Part shown: piece after piece, positions 1 to 5,910 of the stretch
Numbering within the stretch: the first letter of the stretch is position 1
How the letters are laid out: each line of letters begins with the position of its first letter
Source of the DNA: an uncultured Erysipelotrichaceae bacterium
Lineage (GTDB): Bacteria > Bacillota_I > Bacilli_A > RF39 > UBA660
Length of the DNA: 5,910 bases
Direction of reading: 5' to 3'
Assembly: GCA_902783405.1 (NCBI GenBank)
Contig: CACZQZ010000066.1
Location: forward strand, 1 to 5,910
Notes under the pieces: generated by a model
The model's database searches: none
The model's input: only the letters and a program-made list of their open reading frames with translations
Told to the model about the DNA's origin: nothing
Program-made: the position numbers and the translations under genes

Positions 1-58
1 AAAAAAAGAGTAATTTCTAGAATTTTGTTGTATGATATATATATGGGAGTTTGATATT

Positions 59-1792
59 ATGGAGAGAAATGAACAAATTAATTTAATTCGTGAAAAATCA
101 GATATCGTAGATGTAATATCTTCATATATACCACTTACACCCAGAGGAAAAAACTATTTTGGAGTTTGTCCTTTTCATGATGATAACCATCCTAGTATGA
201 GTGTATCTAAAGAAAAACAAATTTATAAATGTTTTTCTTGTGGTGCTTCAGGAAATGTATTTCAGTTTATACAAGACTATGAGCATGTATCTTTCAATGA
301 AAGTTTACAAATTTTAGCAAAAAGAGCTGGAATAGCTTTAAATTCGGATCATATTAAAACGACTAGAAAAAATGAAGATTTATATACATTATATGAAATT
401 GCAGAGAAGTTTTATCATAACAATATCTTAACTTCAGAAGGAAAGAAAGCTAGAGATTATTTAGAAAGTAGAAAAATCAATAAAGAAATCATTAAAGAAT
501 TTGGTATAGGTCTTTCTTTAAAAGACACGAAACTACTATCAAAGATATTTGTTTCAAAAAAATATAATGAAAAAATTATATTAAATAGTGGATTAGTTAA
601 AAAAAACAATGCCACTTTTGAAGATTTGTATTATAATCGAATTATGTTTCCTCTTTATAATTTAGAAGGAAATGTTGTAGGATTTAGTGGCAGAATCTAT
701 GATGGAACATCAGATTCTAAATATATTAATACAAGAGAAACAGAGATATTTAAAAAAGGTGAACTATTATATAATTATTATCATGCCAGAAATGATGCTA
801 GGCAAAAAGGACAAATTATTATTGTAGAAGGTTTTATGGATGTTATTCGTATGTATACGGTAGGTGTTACAAACGTAGTTGCGACAATGGGAACAGCTGT
901 TACTAAAAATCAAGCTTTATTAATTAAAAGACTTGCTAAAGAAGTTATTTTGTGTTTTGACGGAGATACAGCTGGAGAAAAAGCAACAGTATCTTGTAGT
1001 GAAGAATTACTTAAAATTGGTGTGACTCCTAAAGTAGTCAGATTAGAAGAAAACTTAGATCCAGATGAATATATTTTAAAATATGGGAAAGAAAAATTTA
1101 AAGAAAAAATTGATCATGCTATTAATTTAATGGATTTTAAATTAAACTATTATAAAAAAGGAAAGAATTTACATAGTATTGAAGATACGGCATCTTATGT
1201 AAATATGGTTATAGAAGACTTATCTAAAATAGAAGATGATGTTTTAAGAGAATTGACGATAAAAAAAATAAGCAAAGAAGCAAATATAGATGAAGAATTT
1301 TTAAAATCTAAGGTTAAAATGCCTCAAAATATAAAAAAAATAGAAAAAAAAGAACAAAAATTACAAAAAAAAGAAAATAAATTTGAAAAAGCACAGAAAA
1401 ATCTGGTATACTATATGTTGCAGGACAAAAACGCAGTCAAACTTTATATTGAAAAACATCCATTTATAGATAATGAAGATTATAGAGAACTTTCTAATTA
1501 TATTGTCGAATTTTATAAAGAAAATGAATATGTTCACATTGCTGATATTTTAACAAGCCTTTATAATAATGAAAAATTAATGAATATAGCAAAATCATTA
1601 TTACAATTAGACTTAAAAGATGAGGTAAGTGAAGAAGAAATAAGCGATTATATAAAAGTAATTAAAGAAGGTTTTATAACAAATGAAATAGAAAGACTGC
1701 AAGAGAAAATCAAAGAAGAACAACTACCTAGTAAAAAAGCAGAATGGATGAATAAAATTATTCATCTTAAGATGGAGGTAAATAACTTATGA
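59..1792 (+). CDS. dnaG: DNA primase DnaG
   Basis: This enzyme synthesises the short RNA primers for Okazaki fragments and acts at the replication fork with the DnaB-type helicase. The product is 577 aa, close to the usual bacterial length. The N-terminal CHC2 zinc-binding domain shows Cys37, His40, Cys58 and Cys61 (CPFH ... CFSCG). The central catalytic core carries NRIMFPLYN, GFSGR and KYINTRETEIF. The Toprim domain has VEGFMDV with Glu257 and FDGDTAG with Asp301 and Asp303, the metal-binding acidic residues. A Lys/Glu/Gln-rich linker (about residues 421-445) precedes the divergent C-terminal helicase-interaction domain. I chose the ATG at 59 because GGGAG at 45-49 sits 9 bases upstream and the protein then begins MERNEQINLIREKSDIVDVI, as is typical of the family. 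An in-frame ATG at 32 lacks an RBS. The gene's TGA stop overlaps the rpoD start (ATGA), which implies coupled translation. Confidence 0.97.
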   Translation: MERNEQINLIREKSDIVDVISSYIPLTPRGKNYFGVCPFHDDNHPSMSVSKEKQIYKCFSCGASGNVFQFIQDYEHVSFNESLQILAKRAGIALNSDHIKTTRKNEDLYTLYEIAEKFYHNNILTSEGKKARDYLESRKINKEIIKEFGIGLSLKDTKLLSKIFVSKKYNEKIILNSGLVKKNNATFEDLYYNRIMFPLYNLEGNVVGFSGRIYDGTSDSKYINTRETEIFKKGELLYNYYHARNDARQKGQIIIVEGFMDVIRMYTVGVTNVVATMGTAVTKNQALLIKRLAKEVILCFDGDTAGEKATVSCSEELLKIGVTPKVVRLEENLDPDEYILKYGKEKFKEKIDHAINLMDFKLNYYKKGKNLHSIEDTASYVNMVIEDLSKIEDDVLRELTIKKISKEANIDEEFLKSKVKMPQNIKKIEKKEQKLQKKENKFEKAQKNLVYYMLQDKNAVKLYIEKHPFIDNEDYRELSNYIVEFYKENEYVHIADILTSLYNNEKLMNIAKSLLQLDLKDEVSEEEISDYIKVIKEGFITNEIERLQEKIKEEQLPSKKAEWMNKIIHLKMEVNNL

Positions 1793-2865
1793 TTAATGAA
1801 GTCAAAACATTTGAAGAAAGAAAAGAAGCACTCGTTAAAGTAGGAAAAGAAAAGGGAATGATTACCTATGAAATGATTGCTAAAGAATTAAAAGGACTAG
1901 AATTAGATGCAGATGCTTTAGATGATTTATATAATGCATTTAGTGAAAATAATATTGCAGTCGTATCAGAAGAAGAAACAGGCGAAGGAGAAAGTCCATT
2001 ATTATTAGACGATAATTCTCTTACGAAAGATTTAACAATCAACGATCCTGTTCGTATGTATCTAAAAGAAATTGGACAAATTAAATTACTTACCATGGAA
2101 GAAGAATTAGAACTATCTGATCGTATTTTAGCAGGAGATGAAGAAGCTAAAGCAATATTAGCAGAAGCAAATCTTAGACTTGTCGTTAGTATTGCTAAAA
2201 GGTATGTAGGAAGAGGAATGCTTTTCTTAGACTTAATTCAAGAAGGTAATATTGGTCTTATGAAAGCCGTAGAAAAATTTGACGTTAGTAAAGGATTCAA
2301 ATTTAGTACTTATGCTACTTGGTGGATAAGACAAGCTATTACTAGGGCTATTGCCGATCAAGCAAGAACGATTAGAGTACCTGTTCATATGGTAGAAACC
2401 ATTAATAAACTTGCTCGTGTTCAAAGACAATTAACATTAGAATTAAATAGAGAACCAACCGAAGAAGAACTTTCTAAAAAAATGAATTTACCTGTTGATA
2501 AAATAAGAGAAATTTATAAAATTAGTCAAGAACCAGTTAGTTTAGAAACACCAATAGGAGAAGAAGATGACTCTCATTTAGGAGATTTTATCAAAGATGA
2601 GAGAAATATGAGTCCAGAAGAATATGCAACGAACGAAATATTAAAAGATGAAATTTCAGAAGTTTTACTTACTTTAACTGAAAGGGAAGAAAAAGTAATT
2701 CGTCTTCGTTTTGGATTAGAAGATGGAAAAAGTAGAACTTTAGAGGAAGTTGGTCAGATGTTTGGTGTAACTAGAGAAAGAATAAGACAAATTGAAGCTA
2801 AAGCATTACGAAAACTTCGTCATCCATCTCGTTCTAGAAAATTAAAGGATTATTTAGAAAACTAA
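1789..2865 (+). CDS. rpoD: Primary sigma factor RpoD (SigA)
   Basis: This is the housekeeping sigma-70 subunit, which directs RNA polymerase to -10/-35 promoters. At 358 aa it has the compact Bacillota SigA form (B. subtilis SigA is about 370 aa), without the long acidic insert of proteobacterial RpoD. A short region 1.1 (about residues 1-60) and an acidic linker lead to region 1.2, starting DPVRMYLKEIG at residue 86. Region 2 (about 127-188) ends in YATWWIRQAITRAI at 175-188. Trp178/Trp179 and Gln182/Thr185 there match the residues that melt and read the -10 box. Region 3 follows (about 189-280). Region 4 (about 295-358) has LTEREEKVIRLRFGL and the helix-turn-helix VTRERIRQIEAKALRKLRHP, with Arg329, Glu330 and Gln334 in the -35-contacting positions. 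GGAGG at 1774-1778 lies 10 bases before the ATG. The start overlaps the dnaG stop by 4 bases and the stop overlaps the trmK start by 1. Confidence 0.98.
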   Translation: MINEVKTFEERKEALVKVGKEKGMITYEMIAKELKGLELDADALDDLYNAFSENNIAVVSEEETGEGESPLLLDDNSLTKDLTINDPVRMYLKEIGQIKLLTMEEELELSDRILAGDEEAKAILAEANLRLVVSIAKRYVGRGMLFLDLIQEGNIGLMKAVEKFDVSKGFKFSTYATWWIRQAITRAIADQARTIRVPVHMVETINKLARVQRQLTLELNREPTEEELSKKMNLPVDKIREIYKISQEPVSLETPIGEEDDSHLGDFIKDERNMSPEEYATNEILKDEISEVLLTLTEREEKVIRLRFGLEDGKSRTLEEVGQMFGVTRERIRQIEAKALRKLRHPSRSRKLKDYLEN

Positions 2866-3476
2866 TGAAAATAACTAAAAGAATGAAAACAATATTATCT
2901 TTTGTACCAGCGAAAGGTAATATTTTTGATATTGGCTGTGATCATGGTGTAATAGCTGTTAATCTTGCCTTGAATAGAAGATGTGTAACAGCAATTGATA
3001 TTCATGAAAAAGCTCTAGAAAAAGCAATTAATCTTTCTAAAGAACATCATGTTTATGATCAAATGAAATTTTATGTTCAAGATGGTATTGGTGATATTTC
3101 CATAAGTAAGGAAGACACACTGATTTTAACGGGTATGGGCGGTTATACCATTATGCACATATTAAAAAAACAAACCGATGGAACATTGATCATAGAAGCA
3201 CATACGGATATTCCTCTTGTAAGAAAAGAATTAAGTAAAAAAGGATTTTATATCAAAGATGAAAAAGTTATCTTTGATAAGAAATGGTATGTTATTATGA
3301 AGTGGGAAAAAGGAAATATTTCTTATTCGGAAGAAGATTATTTTTTAGGACCATTTTGTAAAAAAAATCAAGACTATTTAAAATATTTAAAAAGTAAATA
3401 TCAAAATATTTATGAAAAAAGCAAAGATAAACAAATCAAAGAAATATTAGATTATATAGAAAAAAACACTATATAG
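2865..3476 (+). CDS. trmK: tRNA (adenine(22)-N1)-methyltransferase TrmK
   Basis: This SAM-dependent methyltransferase of the TrmK (YqfN) family makes m1A at position 22 of certain tRNAs. The 203-aa product has a Rossmann-fold SAM site: motif I FDIGCDHG with Asp22, Gly24, Asp26 and His27, an acidic strand end AIDIHEKAL with Asp45, and the family signature TGMGG at 89-93. The middle part (residues about 119-152) has LVRKELSKKGFYIKDEKVIF followed by a WYVIM strand. The C-terminal third, from LGPF, is a charged helical segment, as in the family's coiled-coil tail. Known family members are often somewhat longer (about 230 aa). The start shares one base with the rpoD stop (TAATG). The nearest RBS-like sequence, AAAGGA at 2844-2849, is rather far away, so translation is probably coupled to rpoD. 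Placement next to rpoD is typical of Bacillota. The Nif3-like gene that often follows trmK is absent here. Confidence 0.93.
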   Translation: MKITKRMKTILSFVPAKGNIFDIGCDHGVIAVNLALNRRCVTAIDIHEKALEKAINLSKEHHVYDQMKFYVQDGIGDISISKEDTLILTGMGGYTIMHILKKQTDGTLIIEAHTDIPLVRKELSKKGFYIKDEKVIFDKKWYVIMKWEKGNISYSEEDYFLGPFCKKNQDYLKYLKSKYQNIYEKSKDKQIKEILDYIEKNTI

Positions 3477-3482
3477 TGTTTT
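3463..3482. terminator. Shared terminator palindrome between converging genes
   Basis: AAAACACTATATAGTGTTTT is a perfect 20-bp inverted repeat that can fold as an 8-bp stem with a TATA loop. It contains the trmK stop codon (3474-3476), and its last bases overlap the stop of the opposite-strand gene (TAA, read from 3483 to 3481). Read leftward, the hairpin runs into seven consecutive U residues (from A3460-A3466), a good intrinsic terminator for the YqfQ-like gene. Read rightward there are only four U residues before AAAGG, so termination of the dnaG-rpoD-trmK transcript may be weak. The stem is A/T-rich with few GC pairs. Confidence 0.65.
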
Positions 3483-3798
3483 AAAGGAAAAAAGTAGGGC
3501 CAGATAAACTTTCATATTTTGGATGCTTTGGCTCTTTTTGGATATTTTGATTTACTACCTTCTGATTTGCATTTGTTTTTTTAGGAGTATCAAATTTTTT
3601 AAATTCATTCATAACCCGAAACATTGTTTTTGCATTTTGAACTGTTGGTCCTACTTGTTTAACAATAGGTATGATTTGATTGATAACATTAAGTGTTTTA
3701 TTGGTACCATTTAATATATCAGAAAAAGAAATTCCACCACGAAATAAGCCTCTTAAAATGCCTGTGTTACTTGCATATGGATAATAAGGTTGATACAT
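3481..3798 (-). CDS. YqfQ/VrrA-like small protein of unknown function
   Basis: This is a 105-aa protein resembling the YqfQ (VrrA/YqfQ) family of Bacillota, whose function is not established. The recognisable part is residues about 28-69. It runs from ILNGTNKTLNVINQIIP through IVKQVGPTVQNAKTMFRV to MNEFKKF, matching the family pattern of an amphipathic helix, a QxGP turn, then a second helix. The N-terminus is Tyr/Pro-rich (MYQPYYPYA) followed by GILRGLFRGG. The C-terminal 35 residues are Lys/Asn/Gln/Pro-rich and probably disordered. I see no signal peptide or clear membrane span. AAGGAG (3810-3805 on the minus strand) lies 6 bases before the ATG, a strong RBS. A TATGAT -10-like box at 3824-3819 has no convincing -35. 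In B. subtilis, yqfQ lies a few genes from sigA and yqfN (trmK), so the neighbourhood supports the assignment. Here the gene faces trmK and appears to form its own transcription unit. Confidence 0.7.
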   Translation of the reverse strand: MYQPYYPYASNTGILRGLFRGGISFSDILNGTNKTLNVINQIIPIVKQVGPTVQNAKTMFRVMNEFKKFDTPKKTNANQKVVNQNIQKEPKHPKYESLSGPTFFL

Positions 3799-3856
3799 AT
3801 TATACTCCTTTCTATATTATCATATGTAATAAGTCATCATTTGTTTTAAAAATAAA

Positions 3857-3885
3857 TTGAAAAAAATATAAAATTGTATTATAAT
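3857..3885 (+). promoter_or_regulatory. Sigma-A promoter of the T-box/HD/valS operon
   Basis: The -35 box TTGAAA (3857-3862) is five of six to consensus. A 17-base spacer separates it from a perfect -10 box, TATAAT (3880-3885). Transcription should begin near 3891-3893, directly before the first pairing bases of T-box stem I, so the promoter and leader fit together. The surrounding sequence is very A/T-rich, including an A-tract just after the -35 box. Confidence 0.85.
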
Positions 3886-4064
3886 ATAACAAAGCAATGA
3901 ACAAGAGGAGTATATTATTCTTTTATTGTAGAGAGTTTATGGTTGGTGAAAATAAGCATAAAAGATAATAGAAGGTAGCTTGGGAGCTGATTACTTGAAA
4001 AAATAGTAGAGTAATTCCGTATATATGCGTTAAATAATTTAAGGTAAGATTTTTTCTTATAAAT

Positions 4065-4095
4065 TAAGGTGGTACCACGTGAAACTACGTCCTTA
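4065..4095 (+). promoter_or_regulatory. T-box antiterminator element
   Basis: AAGG (4066-4069) pairs with CCTT (4091-4094), extended by T4065-A4095. ACG (4077-4079) pairs with CGT (4088-4090). Between the two helices is the canonical 7-base bulge TGGTACC (4070-4076), whose UGGU pairs with the tRNA acceptor end. The variable base U4073 demands A73 in the tRNA, which is the usual discriminator of tRNA-Val. The 3' strand is shared with the terminator hairpin, so the two folds exclude each other. Confidence 0.9.
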
Positions 4096-4111
4096 TGGAA
4101 GTAGTTTTTTT
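4082..4111 (+). terminator. T-box-controlled intrinsic terminator
   Basis: AAACTAC (4082-4088) pairs with GTAGTTT (4101-4107). The stem continues past one G/A mismatch with TCC/GGA (4090-4092 with 4097-4099) around a TTAT loop. Seven consecutive T residues (4105-4111) follow. It forms when charged tRNA fails to stabilise the antiterminator. It stops transcription just before the RBS of the HD-domain gene at 4116-4120, so it governs both that gene and valS. Confidence 0.9.
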
Positions 4112-4126
4112 CTTTGGAGGATATTT

Positions 4127-4849
4127 ATGAAAAATGTAATGAAAATATTCAATGAATATGTTAAAAATTATGATTTAAAAAAATCTAGCATTATGGGAAA
4201 ATTTCATCATTCCTACCGAGTCATGGAGTTAAGTAAGGAAATAGCTACATCATTAAATCTAAATAATGAAGATATAAAATTAGCTTCTATTATTGGTTTA
4301 CTTCATGATATTGGTAGATTTGAACAGTGGACAAAATATGAAACATTTATAGATGATATATCTATCGACCATGGTGATTTAGCAGAAGAAATATTGAAAC
4401 AAGAAATATTATCTAAGTTAGATTTAGAGGATAATGATAAAAAAATAATATTGACTTCTGTTCGAAATCACAATAAATTTATGATAGAACCTAATTTGAA
4501 AGAAAAAGAATTACTTATGTGTCAAATTATAAGAGATGCAGATAAATTAGATATTTTAAAAGAACAAATTAAAGTTATGGATAAAAATTATGATATTAAT
4601 AAAGAATTAATTAACATTTTAAAAGAACATAAATTGATTTTAAATAAATATGTAAAAACACCAATGGATGGCTTATGTAGACATATTTCACTACTGTTTG
4701 ATTTACATTTTCCTTATTCCTATCAATTTGTACAAAAGAACAATATTGTAGATAATATTATGAATATGATGGAAATATATTCAAATACCAATCAAGAAGA
4801 ATTGGAAATAGATGTAAAAAAATATATAAAGGAGAGATTATCATGTTAG
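4127..4849 (+). CDS. HD-domain metal-dependent phosphohydrolase-like protein
   Basis: This 240-aa protein belongs to the HD superfamily of metal-dependent phosphohydrolases. Its substrate cannot be told from the sequence. The likely metal ligands appear in the expected order: His28 (KFHHSYRVMELSKEIA), the His60-Asp61 pair in GLLHDIGRFEQ, His82 in SIDHGDLAEEIL, His115 in SVRNHNK, and Asp137/Asp139 in IIRDADKLDIL. The C-terminal half (about 150-240) is helical and carries no domain I recognise; there is no signal peptide or membrane segment. The ATG at 4127 is chosen because GGAGG (4116-4120) is 6 bases upstream. An in-frame extension back to 4079 would run through the T-box terminator and is not credible. 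The end overlaps valS by 7 bases. The gene is the first one under the valine T-box, so it should be induced on valine starvation together with ValRS. A role in nucleotide or tRNA-related metabolism is only a guess. Confidence 0.88.
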   Translation: MKNVMKIFNEYVKNYDLKKSSIMGKFHHSYRVMELSKEIATSLNLNNEDIKLASIIGLLHDIGRFEQWTKYETFIDDISIDHGDLAEEILKQEILSKLDLEDNDKKIILTSVRNHNKFMIEPNLKEKELLMCQIIRDADKLDILKEQIKVMDKNYDINKELINILKEHKLILNKYVKTPMDGLCRHISLLFDLHFPYSYQFVQKNNIVDNIMNMMEIYSNTNQEELEIDVKKYIKERLSC

Positions 4850-5910
4850 ATAAAAAATATAATCATATTAAGGTAGAAGAAAAAAAGTATGAAAATTGGA
4901 AAGAAAAAGGGTACTTTACTTCAGGAGATAAATCAAAAAATCCTTACTGCATTGTTATACCACCACCAAATGTAACTGGTGTACTTCATTTAGGTCATGC
5001 TTTAGATACAAGCCTTCAAGACATTATTATAAGATACAAAAGAATGCAAGGATTTGATACATTATGGCTTCCTGGTATGGATCATGCCGCAATCGCAACC
5101 GAAGCAAAAGTTGTAAAACGCTTAAAAGAAAAAGGTATTGATAAATATGAATACGGAAGAGAAAACTTCTTAAAAGAATGCTGGAAATGGACAGAAGAAC
5201 ATGCTGATACCATTAGAAAACAGTGGGGTAAATTAGGTTTATCTGTTGATTATAATAAAGAAAGATTTACTTTAGATGAAGGATTAAATAATGCTGTTAC
5301 GAAAGTGTTTGTTGACTTTTATAATAAAGGATTAATTTACAGAGGAGAGAAAATCATCAACTGGGATCCACAAGCCAAAACAGCTCTTTCAAATGAAGAA
5401 GTAATTTACAAAGATGAACCTGGAGCATTTTATCATTTAAAATATATTATCGCTGGAACAGAAGATTATTTAGATGTCGCAACAACAAGACCAGAAACAT
5501 TATTTGGAGATACCGCTGTAGCTGTTAATCCTGATGATGAAAGATATCAAAAATATATTGGTATGAAAGCTATCCTACCAGTAGTTGAAAAAGAAATACC
5601 AATTATAGCTGATATTCATGCAGATCCTACATTTGGAACAGGTGTTGTTAAAATAACACCAGCTCATGATCCTAACGATTTTGAAGTAGGGGAAAGACAT
5701 AATCTAGAGCGAATCAAAGTTATGAATGAAGACGCTACCATGAATGAAAATGCTGGTAAGTATCAAGGCCAAACAAGAGAAGTATGCCGTGAAAACTTAC
5801 TTAAAGACTTAGAAAAAGAAGGCTTATTACTTAAAGTTGAACCAATGGTACATAGTGTAGGTCATTCAGAGAGAACTGGAGTTATGGTAGAACCTTACTT
5901 ATCAAAACAA
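4843..5910 (+). CDS. valS: Valyl-tRNA synthetase ValS (3'-truncated by window end)
   Basis: This class I aminoacyl-tRNA synthetase charges tRNA-Val and edits misactivated threonine. The frame is open for 356 codons to the window edge, roughly the first 40 percent of a typical bacterial ValRS (about 880 aa). The catalytic fold begins with YCIVIPPPNVTGVLHLGHAL, including the HIGH-type signature HLGH at residues 49-52. It continues with DIIIRYKRMQGFDTLWLPG and DHAAIATEAKV. The CP1 editing domain shows ATTRPETLFGDTAVAVNP from residue 213 and GTGVVKITPAHDPNDFEVG from 265. Near the cut, VGHSERTGVMVEPYLSKQ is the return to the catalytic core. The KMSKS motif and the anticodon-binding and coiled-coil domains lie beyond the window. 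AAAGGAG at 4828-4834, 8 bases before the ATG, lies inside the HD gene, and the 7-base overlap suggests coupled translation. Expression is controlled by the valine T-box upstream. Confidence 0.97.
   Translation, partial: MLDKKYNHIKVEEKKYENWKEKGYFTSGDKSKNPYCIVIPPPNVTGVLHLGHALDTSLQDIIIRYKRMQGFDTLWLPGMDHAAIATEAKVVKRLKEKGIDKYEYGRENFLKECWKWTEEHADTIRKQWGKLGLSVDYNKERFTLDEGLNNAVTKVFVDFYNKGLIYRGEKIINWDPQAKTALSNEEVIYKDEPGAFYHLKYIIAGTEDYLDVATTRPETLFGDTAVAVNPDDERYQKYIGMKAILPVVEKEIPIIADIHADPTFGTGVVKITPAHDPNDFEVGERHNLERIKVMNEDATMNENAGKYQGQTREVCRENLLKDLEKEGLLLKVEPMVHSVGHSERTGVMVEPYLSKQ

Larger units (their letters stand above)
3891..4111 (+). promoter_or_regulatory. T-box riboswitch leader, valine-specific (GUA specifier)
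   Basis: This leader RNA senses uncharged tRNA and controls transcription of the downstream genes. Stem I can be followed from AGC/GCT (3893-3895 with 3986-3988) and CAAG/CTTG (3902-3905 with 3979-3982), through the S-turn AGTA (3909-3912) opposite GAA (3971-3973). Above it is a stem of TATTATTCTTT against AAAGATAATA, and at the tip TTATG/CATAA (3937-3941 with 3957-3961) encloses a GGTTGGTGAAAA-type distal loop. In T-boxes the codon lies one base after the GAA of the S-turn, which gives GUA (Val) at 3975-3977. A hairpin at 3990-4015 (ATTACT/AGTAAT) and a stem III hairpin at 4045-4059 (TAAGA/TCTTA) follow. The conserved T-box sequence AAGGTGGTACCACG is at 4066-4079. The valine assignment agrees with valS downstream. 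A GGU (Gly) reading one base earlier is the main alternative and is disfavoured. Confidence 0.93.

Noticed and set aside
25..41. Possible promoter for dnaG: TATGAT at 31-36 after a T-rich stretch.
   Set aside because: No -35 box at a suitable spacing, and transcription would begin almost at the RBS. The window starts too close to judge the upstream context.
32..58. Earlier in-frame ATG that would add 9 residues to DnaG.
   Set aside because: No RBS upstream, the added residues are not family-like, and GGGAG at 45-49 clearly serves the ATG at 59.
1866..2096. Minus-strand open frame of 76 codons inside rpoD.
   Set aside because: It lies antisense to the conserved rpoD coding sequence, has no RBS and no recognisable protein features.
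2233..2430. Minus-strand open frame of 65 codons inside rpoD.
   Set aside because: It is antisense to sigma region 2/3 and a by-product of that coding sequence.
3496..3539. AGGGCCA ... TGGCTCT followed by T5, a possible rightward terminator for trmK.
   Set aside because: The 7-bp stem includes a G-U pair and has a 27-base loop, and both arms are coding sequence of the minus-strand gene. The palindrome at 3463-3482 is a better candidate, though this could be a backup.
3523..3714. Plus-strand open frame of 63 codons, Cys/Ile/Phe-rich, opposite the YqfQ-like gene.
   Set aside because: It resembles a membrane peptide only because it is the complement of the Lys/Asn-rich gene. No RBS, and the minus-strand gene has a strong RBS and family similarity.
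3812..3835. Palindromic-looking ATTATCATATGTAAT upstream of the YqfQ-like gene, as a possible operator.
   Set aside because: The dyad is offset by one base and is all A/T apart from CATATG, so it is not distinguishable from background in this AT-rich gap.
4036..4069. Near-repeat AATTTAAGG (4036-4044) and AAATTAAGG (4061-4069) in the T-box leader, as if the first AAGG were a decoy for the antiterminator CCTT.
   Set aside because: Only the second copy is followed by the TGGTACC bulge. The first lies in A/T-rich linker, where such a match is easily chance.
4079..4126. In-frame GTG start extending the HD protein upstream by 16 residues.
   Set aside because: It would begin inside the T-box sequence and cross the terminator hairpin. 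There is no RBS there, while GGAGG is ideally placed before 4127.

Overview
The window is strongly AT-rich and comes from a low-GC Gram-positive-type bacterium (Bacillota, or a nearby Bacilli/Mollicutes-like lineage). The evidence is the dnaG-rpoD-trmK cluster, a T-box riboswitch, a YqfQ-like protein in the same neighbourhood, and purine-rich GGAGG-type ribosome binding sites. TGA is used as a stop (end of dnaG) and TGG codes for Trp, so the standard bacterial code fits. I cannot place it to genus.

Layout. Positions 59-3476 (+) hold a tightly packed run: DNA primase (dnaG), the housekeeping sigma factor (rpoD) and the tRNA m1A22 methyltransferase (trmK). The junctions are an ATGA 4-base overlap and a TAATG 1-base overlap, so this is one operon joining replication initiation, transcription initiation and tRNA modification. 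Converging on it, at 3481-3798 (-), is a small YqfQ/VrrA-like protein. A perfect 20-bp palindrome at the junction spans the end of trmK and touches the end of the opposing gene, and it looks like a shared terminator.

The gap at 3799-4126 is regulatory. It carries the RBS of the leftward gene, a near-consensus sigma-A promoter facing right (TTGAAA, 17 bp, TATAAT), and a complete T-box leader. I read its specifier as GUA (valine), and its antiterminator bulge is UGGU, which fits a tRNA with A73. The leader ends in an intrinsic terminator just before the RBS of an HD-domain hydrolase gene (4127-4849). That gene overlaps valyl-tRNA synthetase (valS, from 4843, cut by the window end) by 7 bases. 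Uncharged tRNA-Val should therefore induce both the HD protein and ValRS.

Most of the window is conserved housekeeping sequence. I found no sign of a new defence system, mobile element, CRISPR array or other undescribed multi-gene system. The items most worth a second look are the HD-domain gene placed between the valine T-box and valS, the uncharacterised YqfQ-like protein, the terminator shared by two converging genes, and clustered A8 tracts within dnaG.
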